DNA of 64,000 nt from the NCBI GenBank assembly GCA_900316245.1, contig ONCE01000012.1, forward strand, positions 62,001 to 126,000. The letters are read 5' to 3'. A program made the translations under genes and the position numbers. This stretch comes from an uncultured Bacteroidales bacterium (GTDB lineage Bacteria; Bacteroidota; Bacteroidia; Bacteroidales; UBA932). Position 1 is the first letter of the stretch. The number at the start of each line of letters is the position of its first letter. Under the pieces are notes generated by a model. The model did no database searches, had not been told where the DNA came from, and saw only the letters and a list, made by a program, of their open reading frames with translations. Positions 39,625 to 46,931 of the stretch are shown one piece after another.

Positions 39625-40814
39625 TACAGCAGCTCCTCCAACAGCTCTTTGCAGTGACCGGTGAGAATGATATGGTGATTGCCGATGGGATGGGTCAAGA
39701 AGTACCTGGCGTCTTCCGGCTGCAGTTTAAGCACCACCTGGGTGCGGCAGAGATGGTCTTCGTACTGGTTGTAAAGGAGCTCGCCTTCCGCCGCGAAGTG
39801 GCGGTCCAGCTTGCCGGACACCTTGAAGACGGTTACCGGGTCTTCGGGCAGATGGCCGTGGATGCCCACGCCGATGCCGGACTCGAAGTGGGTGTCGTAC
39901 TGCCAGTCCGTAACCATATTGAACGGCACGGTGCAGTGGGCAAAGAGCATTTCTCCCGTCTGGGCGTCGATGCGGGAAGGATTGGCCTGGAAGCCGGTCT
40001 GGCCGATAAGGGCCTGGGCTATCATCATGGACAGCAGGGCCGGGACATCTCCTTCACAGGAGGCCGGGATCCCATCTGAATTGAAGGAGGCCAAGGCCAG
40101 GCAGCCGGTATTGCCCACGGCGGTGAGGAGGTCAAAACACCTGAGGGTAAAGGCTCCCAGTTCGTATTTCTTTACCAGTACTTCCAGGGCGTGATAAATC
40201 TGAGTGGCGCCCGGGTACGAGGCCCGCACGTTGGGGGTCATCTTTTCCTCGGCCGGAGCGTCGTCCTTGGGGGCCCTGGCAATCTCGTTGAGGAGTTCCT
40301 CCATAGGAACTTCCACCAGGCGTACGCCCAGCCGGTCCATCAGGGCCGTGGGGTCGGCCTGGCTGGCGATGAGCCAGTCCGAAGGCTGTCCAATGACCCC
40401 GATGCGGGTGCCCTGCAGCTTTTTGCGGGCTTCCGCCACCGTGTTCAGCACCTGGATGCGGTGCTGCAGGTAGTCTGCGTTGCCGTGAAGCACCTCACCC
40501 TTGAGGCCCTGCTGGCGCAGGTACGACAGGATTTCCAAAGAAGCCGCCAGCGAGTTGCTCTTGCCGGACGTGAGCAGGTAGTACCGCTCGATGCCCCGGG
40601 CCAGCATCTCGGGCAGCAGCTGCTTGAAGATGCCTTCGGCCCCGCCGGTTCTCACATAGATGAGATCCAGGCTGTGAGTGCCATAGTCTGCGAAGTGGGA
40701 GCCCTTGAACTCAAAGCCTCCGTCAGGGAATACCTCGGAAAGGAAGGCGTCGCTTAACTGGGACACCGACTGCTCGTCGTGCAGTCCGGAAGTAATGGTG
40801 TATACTGCTATCAT
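39624..40814 (-). CDS. L-fucose isomerase-like protein
   Basis: 396 residues from the ATG at 40814 (MIAVYTITSGLHDEQSV); an upstream extension runs into the SRP RNA gene. The C-terminal half shows the fucose/arabinose isomerase-like pattern: FTLRCFDLLTAVGNTGCLALA, SCEGDVPALLSMMIAQAL and GEMLFAHCTVPFNMV with putative metal ligands Glu and His. COG2407 proteins of this kind are mostly uncharacterised and may not isomerise sugars. The gene begins 53 nt downstream of the SRP RNA and no -7 box is seen between, so it may be transcribed by read-through. Coupled to a Fur regulator. Confidence 0.8.
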   Translation of the reverse strand: MIAVYTITSGLHDEQSVSQLSDAFLSEVFPDGGFEFKGSHFADYGTHSLDLIYVRTGGAEGIFKQLLPEMLARGIERYYLLTSGKSNSLAASLEILSYLRQQGLKGEVLHGNADYLQHRIQVLNTVAEARKKLQGTRIGVIGQPSDWLIASQADPTALMDRLGVRLVEVPMEELLNEIARAPKDDAPAEEKMTPNVRASYPGATQIYHALEVLVKKYELGAFTLRCFDLLTAVGNTGCLALASFNSDGIPASCEGDVPALLSMMIAQALIGQTGFQANPSRIDAQTGEMLFAHCTVPFNMVTDWQYDTHFESGIGVGIHGHLPEDPVTVFKVSGKLDRHFAAEGELLYNQYEDHLCRTQVVLKLQPEDARYFLTHPIGNHHIILTGHCKELLEELL

Positions 40815-40860
40815 CTGGTTTTTTACTTTATTTTCGAGGGAAAAAGCCCCGGAAAGAAAT

Positions 40861-40874
40861 AAAAAAAGGGAAAG
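40861..40874 (-). terminator. Terminator of the SRP RNA
   Basis: T-run (A-run 40861-40867 on +) directly after the terminal stem of the RNA. Confidence 0.6.
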
Positions 40875-40964
40875 CCCCTTGTATCGCACCGCTACAACCT
40901 CCTACCCTTGCTACGTTCCCGTCCTGGGGGAGTTCAGAGGGAGCTGGTCGTACAAGACTTTCCC
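40868..40964 (-). ncRNA. ffs: Signal recognition particle RNA (bacterial small type)
   Basis: On the complement the terminal stem GGGAAAG (40964-40958) pairs with CTTTCCC (40874-40868), followed by a T-run. The SRP core is evident in CCAGGACGGGAACGTAGCAA and AGGGTAGGAGG, i.e. the AGG...GGAA...AGCA apical loop bound by Ffh. Length about 97 nt. A perfect -7 box lies 4 nt upstream. Confidence 0.88.
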
Positions 40965-40968
40965 GCCA

Positions 40969-40976
40969 CAAAGGTA
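40969..40976 (-). promoter_or_regulatory. -7 box for SRP RNA
   Basis: Complement TACCTTTG, perfect, ending 4 nt before the first base of the terminal stem. Confidence 0.75.
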
Positions 40977-40991
40977 TAAAATCTTTTTGAA

Positions 40992-41702
40992 TTACGAAAC
41001 TAGAATGTGCTCAATCACCAGACCGGCCAGGGTGAAGCCAAAGATGCCGGTGATGTGGGCCAGGGTTCCGTTGGCTATGGCCTTGCCGGGACCGGGGTCC
41101 TGTTCGGGGCCCCGGTTGGGGAGGACTTCCTCATCATAGACGGCCGTAATGGGTTTGGCGGGAAGGGTATTCTCTTTCCGCATCTTTTTGCGGAGGGCGG
41201 CGCCCAGCGGGCATCCGCGGACGCTGAAGAATTCGGCCACCTTGATCTTGGTGGGGTCCAGCTTGCAGGCGGCTCCCAGGGAGCAGAAGACCTGGGCCGG
41301 CGTGGCCGAGGCTTCCAGCAACAGGTTCATCTTGTCCGTGAGGGAGTCTATGGCGTCAATGATGACATCGTATTGGGACAGGCCGAAGTCAACCCCCTTT
41401 TCATAGCGCTGGCGCAGGGCGGTGATATCGGCCTCCGGATTGATTTCCAGCAGACGGTTGCGGAGCACCTCCACTTTGGGCTGGCCCACGGTGGCGGTGG
41501 TGGCCGGAAGCTGGCGGTTGATATTGGTTTCGTCCACACAGTCGGGGTCTACCATAGTCAGGTGGCCTATGCCGCTGCGGATGAGGGCTTCGGCGCACCA
41601 GCTGCCCACCCCGCCGGTCCCGAAGAGGATGACCCGGGCGGCGGCCAGGCGGGCCAGCCCATCGGCCCCGATCAAACGCTCTGTGCGGGCGAAAATGTTC
41701 AT
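40992..41702 (-). CDS. tcdA: tRNA threonylcarbamoyladenosine dehydratase
   Basis: 236 residues of the ThiF/E1-like family. It uses ATP to cyclise t6A37 of tRNA to ct6A. Motifs: RVILFGTGGVGSWCAEALIRSGIG (nucleotide loop), VDPDCVDETNINRQ (adenylation site), DAIDSLTDKM and the CPLGAALRKKMRKE segment typical of TcdA/CsdL. The C terminus has a hydrophobic helix (NGTLAHITGIFGFTLAGLVIEHIL), as in TcdA, which is membrane-associated. Last gene of the operon 44635-40992; its start overlaps the hydrolase stop by 4 nt (ATGA). Confidence 0.93.
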   Translation of the reverse strand: MNIFARTERLIGADGLARLAAARVILFGTGGVGSWCAEALIRSGIGHLTMVDPDCVDETNINRQLPATTATVGQPKVEVLRNRLLEINPEADITALRQRYEKGVDFGLSQYDVIIDAIDSLTDKMNLLLEASATPAQVFCSLGAACKLDPTKIKVAEFFSVRGCPLGAALRKKMRKENTLPAKPITAVYDEEVLPNRGPEQDPGPGKAIANGTLAHITGIFGFTLAGLVIEHILVS

Positions 41703-42604
41703 AGCCAGTTCTTAAGGACGCCGGCTACGTCTTTCCAGACGTCTTCCTTGCCCAGTTCGTTGAGGACCTCGTGGCGCAGGCCGGGGTACACCTTGCTGGT
41801 GACCGTCTTGTAGCCGCGGTTGCGGAAGTGGCTCACGGCCTTGGAGAACTGGTCCAGGGTAATGATGCAGGGGTCTGTGCTGCCGGCCAGGAAGTGCACC
41901 GGCATATTGGGGTTGTTCACGGCCCAGCCGCGGGTGGAATAAGTCTCCTGCATAAGCTGCATCACTACGCGGTAGCCGTTGAGGGTGAACAGGAAGCCAC
42001 AGAGCGGGTCCAGGTTGTATTCCTCCACGTTGGCTTTGTTGGTGGAAAGCCAGGCGTTGGGGGTTCCTTCGGCCTTGAATTTCTTGGTATGGGGGCCAAA
42101 CATCATCTGGGCTATCTTCTTGGAACGGTGACGCTCTCCCTTGAACAGTTGGAGGATGCGGGTTAGCAGGATGCCCATCCCCGCCACTCCGTTGCCGGAG
42201 GGACTGCCGCACACCACCAGGCCGTCAATCTCTGCGTCGTACTTCTTGGCAAAGCAGCGGACCACCATCGATCCCATGCTGTGGCCGAAGAGGAAGACTT
42301 TGAGGCCGGGGTACTGTCCGTGGGCCCACTGGACCACGGTGCGGGCGTCTTCTACCAGGCTGTTCACGCCATTCTTGCCAAAGAAGCCCAGTTCTTCAGG
42401 GCTCGTGGCGGTGGAGCCGTGGCCTCGCTGGTCGTAAATGACGCAGGCGAATCCCTGCTCGCAGAGATAGGTCATGAAGGGGTAGTAACGCTCCTTATGC
42501 TCGGCCATGCCGTGCACGAACACGACGGCAGCCTTGGGCTGCTCGGGGGCTATGATGGCGGCCTGGAGCTGGAGGTCGCCGGAAAGGATGGTCTGTTCTA
42601 TCAT
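41699..42604 (-). CDS. Alpha/beta-hydrolase, monoacylglycerol lipase-like
   Basis: 301 residues, cytosolic (no signal peptide). VVFVHGMAEHKERYYPFM, VIYDQRGHGST, nucleophile elbow FLFGHSMGSMVVR (Ser about 115), Asp in LAGSTDPCIIT and His in PGLRHEVLNE form a complete triad of the Hydrolase_4 (monoacylglycerol lipase/lysophospholipase) family. The substrate is probably a glyceride or lysophospholipid. Overlaps both neighbours by 4 nt in the operon. Confidence 0.92.
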   Translation of the reverse strand: MIEQTILSGDLQLQAAIIAPEQPKAAVVFVHGMAEHKERYYPFMTYLCEQGFACVIYDQRGHGSTATSPEELGFFGKNGVNSLVEDARTVVQWAHGQYPGLKVFLFGHSMGSMVVRCFAKKYDAEIDGLVVCGSPSGNGVAGMGILLTRILQLFKGERHRSKKIAQMMFGPHTKKFKAEGTPNAWLSTNKANVEEYNLDPLCGFLFTLNGYRVVMQLMQETYSTRGWAVNNPNMPVHFLAGSTDPCIITLDQFSKAVSHFRNRGYKTVTSKVYPGLRHEVLNELGKEDVWKDVAGVLKNWL

Positions 42605-43554
42605 TTGGCTGTAAATCTTTCAAAGGATTCGGGAAGGGGGGAGGAGCAGCGCACCATCTTGTTGGAGAAGGGGTTGCGGAATACCAGCGTGGCGGCGTGC
42701 AGGGCCAGGCGTTTGATGGGGTCGGTCTCTGCGCCGTACTTGTCGTCTCCGGCCACGGGATGGCCCAGGGAGGCTGCGTGCACGCGGATCTGGTTCTTTC
42801 GGCCCGTCTCCAAGGAGAATTCCACCTGCGTGTAGCGGCGGCTGTAACTGAGCACGCGGTAATGCGTGATGGCCAGCTGGCCGTCCTTGACCTCCGTGTC
42901 AAAGGAGTTCATCTTGAGGGACTTGGGGTTCTCTACCAGCCAGGTCTGGATGGCGCCGCTTTCCTTTTCCACCTTGCCTTCCAGCCAGGCTACGTATTTT
43001 CTTTCGGCCACCAAATCCTTCCACCGGCTCTGGAGGATGTCCTTGGCGCGCTCGTTCTTGGCAAATACCAGGGCTCCGGACGTTCCCTTGTCCAGGCGGT
43101 GTACAATCCAGATCTTGGCGGTGCTGCGGTCCGGGGTTTTGCCGGAAATGAGGTCTTCTTTGCGCTGCATCCGGGCGTTGACCTTGATGTAGGCGTTCAG
43201 AAGGGCGTAGAGGGTCTTTTTCTCCTTGCCCGTGGCCACGGTGAGCATCCCGGAGGGTTTGTCTACCACTATGTAGTTCTCGTCTTCGAAGAGGATTTTG
43301 ACGCCGGCCTTGAGGACCTCGTCCTTGGCGTCGCTCTTGACGGCGCGGGCAATGGAGATGCCTTTGGGCAGGATGGTGATGGTGTCGCCCTTTTTCAGAG
43401 GCAGGTCAAAGGCCGTCTGGCCTTCTCCGTTCACCAGCACCTGGCCTTTGGAAAGCAGGTTCTTGACGCCGGTGCGGGATTGTCCCGGGAGAATCTCAAA
43501 GAGGTATTGCAGTAGGGCGCCCTCGTGGGTCACCTTGAAGTTTTGTCCGGTCAT
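42601..43554 (-). CDS. RluA/RluD-family rRNA pseudouridine synthase
   Basis: 317 residues: an N-terminal S4 RNA-binding domain (SRTGVKNLLSKGQVLVNGE, about 27-45) and a pseudouridine synthase domain with catalytic Asp in IVHRLDKGTSGALVFAK (about 140), NYIVVDKPSGMLTV and RKNQIRVHAASLGHP. It isomerises uridine in rRNA (the exact site is not predictable). In the operon, its start overlaps the leucine-rich repeat gene's stop by 4 nt and its stop overlaps the hydrolase start by 4 nt. Confidence 0.93.
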   Translation of the reverse strand: MTGQNFKVTHEGALLQYLFEILPGQSRTGVKNLLSKGQVLVNGEGQTAFDLPLKKGDTITILPKGISIARAVKSDAKDEVLKAGVKILFEDENYIVVDKPSGMLTVATGKEKKTLYALLNAYIKVNARMQRKEDLISGKTPDRSTAKIWIVHRLDKGTSGALVFAKNERAKDILQSRWKDLVAERKYVAWLEGKVEKESGAIQTWLVENPKSLKMNSFDTEVKDGQLAITHYRVLSYSRRYTQVEFSLETGRKNQIRVHAASLGHPVAGDDKYGAETDPIKRLALHAATLVFRNPFSNKMVRCSSPLPESFERFTAK

Positions 43555-44171
43555 AATTCTTCCAATAGGGGATGTAATTCCTTGGGGAGGAGCTTCATGA
43601 AGCGGTCCAGCGTCCCGTGGGGAATGATAATGGTTTCCAGGGATTCGCAGTCGTCAAAGGCTTCTTCGCCAATGACTTCCAGCGCCTTGTTAAGCTTTAC
43701 CTGGTACAGATTGACGCACCCCTGAAAAGCAGCCGGGCCGATGATTTTGGTGCTGGCGGGAAGGGAAATCTTCTCCAGCTGCCAGCAGTCTGCAAAGGCC
43801 GACGGGCCGATGTACAGAAGGCTAGTGGGGAGCTTGATCTTCATAAGTTCGCCGCATTCGCAGAAGGCTGCTGCGCCTATATGGGTGATGCTGTTGGGGA
43901 GCGTGATTCTCTCGAGGTAGGAGGAACGGTCCTCCAGGGGGATTTCTTGTCCTATCCTTTTGCCCGCCATATAATCCTGGAAGGCAAACACGTCGTCACA
44001 GATGACTTCGCAACCGTCTCTGACGGTGACTTCGGAGGGAAAGTTCTCGGCGTCCAGAAGGCGCTTGCCATCGGCCGAATAGCTTACACAGTTGTCGCCG
44101 TCCCAAAAGTCCCTATCCAGCTCTTCCTTGGACGGAGCGGTGGGGACGGCCAGGATTTGTTCCAAGGTCAT
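43551..44171 (-). CDS. Leucine-rich repeat (LRR_5, BspA-type) protein, cytosolic
   Basis: 206 residues with four or five consecutive LRR_5 repeats of about 23 residues at roughly 92-195: LERITLPNSITHIGAAAF, MKIKLPTSLLYIGPSAF, EKISLPASTKIIGPAAF, YQVKLNKALEVIGEEAF, ETIIIPHG. BspA-type repeats are usually on secreted proteins, but no signal peptide or anchor is present here. It probably mediates protein contacts. Sits in a run of overlapping genes between an unknown protein and the pseudouridine synthase. Confidence 0.85.
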   Translation of the reverse strand: MTLEQILAVPTAPSKEELDRDFWDGDNCVSYSADGKRLLDAENFPSEVTVRDGCEVICDDVFAFQDYMAGKRIGQEIPLEDRSSYLERITLPNSITHIGAAAFCECGELMKIKLPTSLLYIGPSAFADCWQLEKISLPASTKIIGPAAFQGCVNLYQVKLNKALEVIGEEAFDDCESLETIIIPHGTLDRFMKLLPKELHPLLEEL

Positions 44172-44173
44172 AG

Positions 44174-44635
44174 CTAGAAGCTCTTAACAAAGTCGATGTC
44201 CTTCTTGAGCATAATCTTGGGCTCCATATGGGACACTTTCTGGAAAAGTTTGAATTGGTAGGCGGGGGAGAGGTAGACGCGATGTTCGTTCTTTCCCTTG
44301 CGCCACCACTTGTAGAAGGCGATGGGATCTGTATCGTAGGGAATGCGGGCTTCAATTTCCGAGGGGAATCCGGGGAAATCGATCATCATCTTGAGCCCGG
44401 TAATGCGCTTGTAATATTCGTAATCGGCCCTTCTGAGCTTGGATACGAGCGGGGCGAAAACCTCCATCTGGTCTACCTGTAAGGCCTTCTCTTTCACGAT
44501 CATACGGTGAATGCGAACGGGGTCTTTGTGGAGCCAGTCGGAAACCTTCAACGTCACTGGACCTTCTTCGCAGTCCAGTGTAAGCATGTCCGAAGAGAAG
44601 TAAATCTTTTCGCTATCTAACGGAAAGTTTTCCAT
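44174..44635 (-). CDS. Protein of unknown function
   Basis: 153 residues, soluble, no signal peptide. Rich in charged and aromatic residues (ADYEYYKRITGLKMMIDFPG, FYKWWRKGKNEHRVYLS). I recognise no family. It opens the five-gene operon 44635-40992 and has a perfect -7 box upstream; the next gene begins 2 nt after its stop. Confidence 0.75.
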   Translation of the reverse strand: MENFPLDSEKIYFSSDMLTLDCEEGPVTLKVSDWLHKDPVRIHRMIVKEKALQVDQMEVFAPLVSKLRRADYEYYKRITGLKMMIDFPGFPSEIEARIPYDTDPIAFYKWWRKGKNEHRVYLSPAYQFKLFQKVSHMEPKIMLKKDIDFVKSF

Positions 44636-44653
44636 AAAATTCGCCTACTCCTG

Positions 44654-44661
44654 CAAATATA
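44654..44661 (-). promoter_or_regulatory. -7 box for the operon 44635-40992
   Basis: Complement TATATTTG, perfect, 18 nt before the ATG at 44635. Confidence 0.65.
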
Positions 44662-44693
44662 TGCAAAAATTTCCTTTTTTCAGTAATATTTTT

Positions 44694-44701
44694 TAACTTT
44701 G
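44694..44701 (+). promoter_or_regulatory. -7 box for the DUF4332 gene
   Basis: TAACTTTG, perfect, 42 nt before the ATG at 44744. Confidence 0.65.
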
Positions 44702-44743
44702 AGGTTGAAACGACCACTATTTAACCATTTAATAACTACAACT

Positions 44744-45151
44744 ATGGCTTACAAAATCATTGACATTCAGGGTGTCGGCCCTGTTTACGCCGAGAAACTA
44801 GTCGCAATCGGTGTAGAAACGGTAGCTCAGCTGCTTAAGGAAGGCGCTACTCCCAAAGGCCGCAAGGCTTTGGAAGAAAAGACTGGTATCCGCGGTGACC
44901 TCATCCTCACCTGGGTCAACCACGCAGATCTGTTCCGTGTCAAGGGCGTAGGCCCTCAGTTTGCCGAGCTCCTGGAAGCCGCCGGTGTAGACACCGTCAA
45001 GGAACTCCGCACCCGCAAGGCTGCCAACCTGGCCGCCAAGATGGCAGAGATCAACGAAGCCAAACACCTATGCAAGCGTACCCCTGTCGAGAAGGAGGTA
45101 GCCAAGTACATCGAGCTGGCCCAGAAGCTGGAGCCCGTGGTATCTTATTAA
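44744..45151 (+). CDS. DUF4332 helix-hairpin-helix protein
   Basis: 135 residues from the ATG at 44744 (MAYKIIDIQGVGPVYAEKL). Two helix-hairpin-helix units, IQGVGPVYAEKLVAIGVETVAQLL (about 6-29) and VKGVGPQFAELLEAAGVDTVKEL (about 68-90), define DUF4332. This resembles the HhH tandem found in RNA polymerase alpha and DNA-binding proteins, so nucleic-acid binding is plausible though unproven. A frame is open 45 nt further upstream but starts at the -7 box. High use of preferred codons suggests strong expression. Confidence 0.9.
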   Translation: MAYKIIDIQGVGPVYAEKLVAIGVETVAQLLKEGATPKGRKALEEKTGIRGDLILTWVNHADLFRVKGVGPQFAELLEAAGVDTVKELRTRKAANLAAKMAEINEAKHLCKRTPVEKEVAKYIELAQKLEPVVSY

Positions 45152-45162
45152 AAGGATACCGC

Positions 45163-45489
45163 GTGAATCCCAAATTTGTGTTAGTATCATCAGCGTCCTC
45201 ACCCATGGTGGGGACGTTTGTGTATGGTATGGTGGGTCAGCACGAAGAACTGGTCCGTCAGTATGAGGAGGCTTTTGGTTATGTCCGTCCCCGCGGGGGA
45301 GGCTGGTACGAGAAAGACGACGGGGCCCGGACTATGATTCTGTACGGTTCTTCCGGCGATTATGGGGAGCCTCGCCTGGCCTTTCTGAACCGCATACCCG
45401 CTGAGCTGAAGGGGTATAAGTTCTATTTCCGAGTGGGCCCTGGCTTCCCTATGAATGAGCTCGATTTGGAGGATGTAGAATGGTTTTAA
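45163..45489 (+). CDS. Small protein of unknown function
   Basis: 108 residues if translation begins at the GTG at 45163, 11 nt after the DUF4332 stop and preceded by AAAGGA; an internal ATG at 45205 is the alternative. The frame is open upstream, overlapping the DUF4332 gene, which is less likely. No signal peptide. Features: EELVRQYEEAFGYV, RTMILYGSSGDYG, KFYFRVGPGFPMNELDLEDVEWF. I recognise no family; codon use matches its neighbours, supporting a real gene. Confidence 0.6.
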   Translation: MNPKFVLVSSASSPMVGTFVYGMVGQHEELVRQYEEAFGYVRPRGGGWYEKDDGARTMILYGSSGDYGEPRLAFLNRIPAELKGYKFYFRVGPGFPMNELDLEDVEWF

Positions 45490-45507
45490 AAAAATTGTGA
45501 AAAGGTA

Positions 45508-45537
45508 TTGCAGATTCAAAATTTGTTTGTACCTTTG
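45508..45537 (+). promoter_or_regulatory. Promoter for tRNA-Asp
   Basis: TTG (45508-45510), 19 nt, TACCTTTG (45530-45537, perfect); transcription would begin about 30 nt before the tRNA. Confidence 0.65.
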
Positions 45538-45568
45538 CAATCCCGAAAGGGAAGTTCACTGAAAACTT

Positions 45569-45665
45569 GGTGCGGTAGTTCAGTCGGTTTAGAATACCGG
45601 CCTGTCACGCCGGGGGTCGCGAGTTCGAACGCCGGGGGTCGCGAGTTCGAGCCTCGTCCGCACCG
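45569..45665 (+). tRNA. tRNA-Asp (GTC) with a 22-nt internal tandem duplication
   Basis: Acceptor GGTGCGG/CCGCACC with discriminator G, D-arm GTTC/GAAT, anticodon stem CCGGC/GCCGG with loop CTGTCAC (anticodon GTC) and T-arm GCGAG/CTCGT define tRNA-Asp. Bases 45607-45628 are repeated exactly at 45629-45650, so the 3' anticodon-stem strand, variable loop and 5' T-arm occur twice and the gene is 97 nt instead of 75. Without one unit the cloverleaf is normal. Either the extra unit is looped out as a long variable arm, the gene is inactive, or the assembly is wrong here. Confidence 0.85.
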
Positions 45666-45667
45666 CA

Positions 45668-45706
45668 GAAACGGAGTCTAGCGAAAGCTAAACTCCGTTT
45701 CTTAGT
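45668..45706 (+). terminator. Terminator-like hairpin after tRNA-Asp
   Basis: GAAACGGAGT (45668-45677) pairs with ACTCCGTTTC (45692-45701), with an inner TAGC-GAAA-GCTA; weak T-tract. Confidence 0.6.
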
Positions 45707-45763
45707 TTATACGGTGGCTCCCGAACTCAGCCCCCAGCCCCCGAGGGGATCAAGAAAATAACG

Positions 45764-45771
45764 TATATTTG
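45764..45771 (+). promoter_or_regulatory. -7 box for the kinase-like gene
   Basis: TATATTTG, perfect, 21 nt before the ATG at 45793. Confidence 0.65.
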
Positions 45772-45792
45772 TACAATCTAATTACTTATCCT

Positions 45793-46650
45793 ATGGACGA
45801 ATACAGAAATTTAGACATCAGTGCCTGGACTAAGGTGGGTGAGGGCGGAAACGGGACTGTGTACGAGAATCCGTCGGAGCCGGATGTGATTTTGAAGGTG
45901 AATAAGGCGGGGATCAATACGCTTGCGTTTGTTTCCAACGAGTACAAGGTTTCCAGGGCCGTGGAGGGACTGGGAATTCAGGTCCCCAAGATGTATGAGA
46001 TTGTGAAGGTGGGAGATGCATATGCTACCCTTTCCCAGCGCATCAGGAACAAGAAATCCTTCTCCCGGACCTGTCAGGAGAATCCTGACCGCACGGAAGA
46101 GATGGCTCGGGTGCTGTGTGAGAAGGGGAAGGAACTGTTCCGTACTCCCTGCAATACGGATATCTTCCCCAGCCGGAAGGAGCAGTTGCTGAGGGCCATC
46201 GGCAAAGCGAGGTTCATCGGCAAAAAGAACCGTGAAATCATTGCCCAATTCGCCCGGACAATCCCGGAAGAAAAGACCTGCGTTCACGGAGATTTCAGTA
46301 TGGCCAACATCATTGTATCGGAAGGCAATTACTACTGGATAGACCTGGACCGCTTTGGCTACGGGGATCCTATGTTCGACATCGGCCATCTTTTCCAGAT
46401 ATGCAACGTGTATTCTTCCATGAAACAGGTGCAGGATATCTTCCATATGTCAGAGGAGCAGCTGAAGCGTTTCTGGACAGCGTTTGCCAAAGCGTATACG
46501 GGTGAGGAAACCCCGGAAGCGTTCAACCGCCTGGCCGGAAAGTTCGCCTGCCTGGATTTGGTCGTACGCAACGAATTTCAAAAGCCCAGCCTGGTGGAGA
46601 GCCTTTTCTTTGCCTCGTACATCCGCAATCATGTTAAAAACTACTTCTGA
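45793..46650 (+). CDS. Aminoglycoside phosphotransferase-like kinase (TIGR02172 type)
   Basis: 285 residues with a small-molecule kinase fold. Gly-rich loop VGEGGNGTVYEN (about 14-25), ATP Lys in VILKVNK, Brenner motif TCVHGDFSMANIIV (catalytic Asp about 173) and metal Asp in YYWIDLDRFGYGDPMFDIGH. It resembles the TIGR02172 family of APH-like kinases first noted as a paralogous set in Fibrobacter. The substrate is unknown; resistance is possible but such genes are common in Bacteroidota without that role. The start at 45793 follows a perfect -7 box; an upstream ATG at 45769 overlaps the box. Confidence 0.88.
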   Translation: MDEYRNLDISAWTKVGEGGNGTVYENPSEPDVILKVNKAGINTLAFVSNEYKVSRAVEGLGIQVPKMYEIVKVGDAYATLSQRIRNKKSFSRTCQENPDRTEEMARVLCEKGKELFRTPCNTDIFPSRKEQLLRAIGKARFIGKKNREIIAQFARTIPEEKTCVHGDFSMANIIVSEGNYYWIDLDRFGYGDPMFDIGHLFQICNVYSSMKQVQDIFHMSEEQLKRFWTAFAKAYTGEETPEAFNRLAGKFACLDLVVRNEFQKPSLVESLFFASYIRNHVKNYF

Positions 46651-46736
46651 TTGACCGTTTCCTCCTCCCTATACGCCCAGCAGTTTCTCCCCACCAAGAG
46701 CATTGTGAATGCCTGGGATCTCCACTCCAGAGCGCA

Positions 46737-46766
46737 GTAGACGTGCCATTATTTGTCCCGTCTACC
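46737..46766 (-). repeat. Dispersed palindrome B, copy 2
   Basis: Arms GTAGACG / CGTCTAC; complement reads GGTAGACGGGAC-AAATAA-TGGCACGTCTAC, matching the copy at 13347-13377. Confidence 0.75.
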
Positions 46767-46787
46767 ACGTTTTGGGTACCTTTTCGC

Positions 46788-46818
46788 GGTAGATGGGACA
46801 TTTTCCGGCACGTCTACC
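46788..46818 (+). repeat. Dispersed palindrome B, copy 3
   Basis: GGTAGATG ... CGTCTACC with one G-U pair and GC extensions on both arms; opposite orientation to copy 2, 21 nt away, forming a pair as in REP doublets. Confidence 0.75.
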
Positions 46819-46837
46819 GCACCCCGCCCCATCAGAG

Positions 46838-46928
46838 GTGGGAAACAGAGAACCCCTGCAAGGGTTCCATCAAAGAACGCGTGCAGGGGTTGTTCTGTTG
46901 CGGCCGGATGAAGGATACTCCGGAGGTG
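46838..46928 (+). repeat. Dispersed repeat element A, copy 2
   Basis: 10-bp inverted repeat AACCCCTGCA (46851-46860) / TGCAGGGGTT (46882-46891) and CCGGA (46904-46908) / TCCGG (46919-46923). Homologous to the complement of 13007-13110. It abuts the 3' end of the TlpA-like gene and may serve as its terminator. Confidence 0.75.
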
Positions 46929-46931
46929 ACT

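Noticed and set aside
45601-45650. Possible start of a CRISPR array or direct-repeat array at the tRNA-Asp
   Set aside because: Only two adjacent 22-nt units without spacers, both inside the tRNA; no CRISPR array exists in the window.
45793-46650. Call of an aminoglycoside resistance gene
   Set aside because: The kinase fold is clear but matches the broad APH-like family of unknown substrates; no mobile context or resistance-specific residues can be shown.
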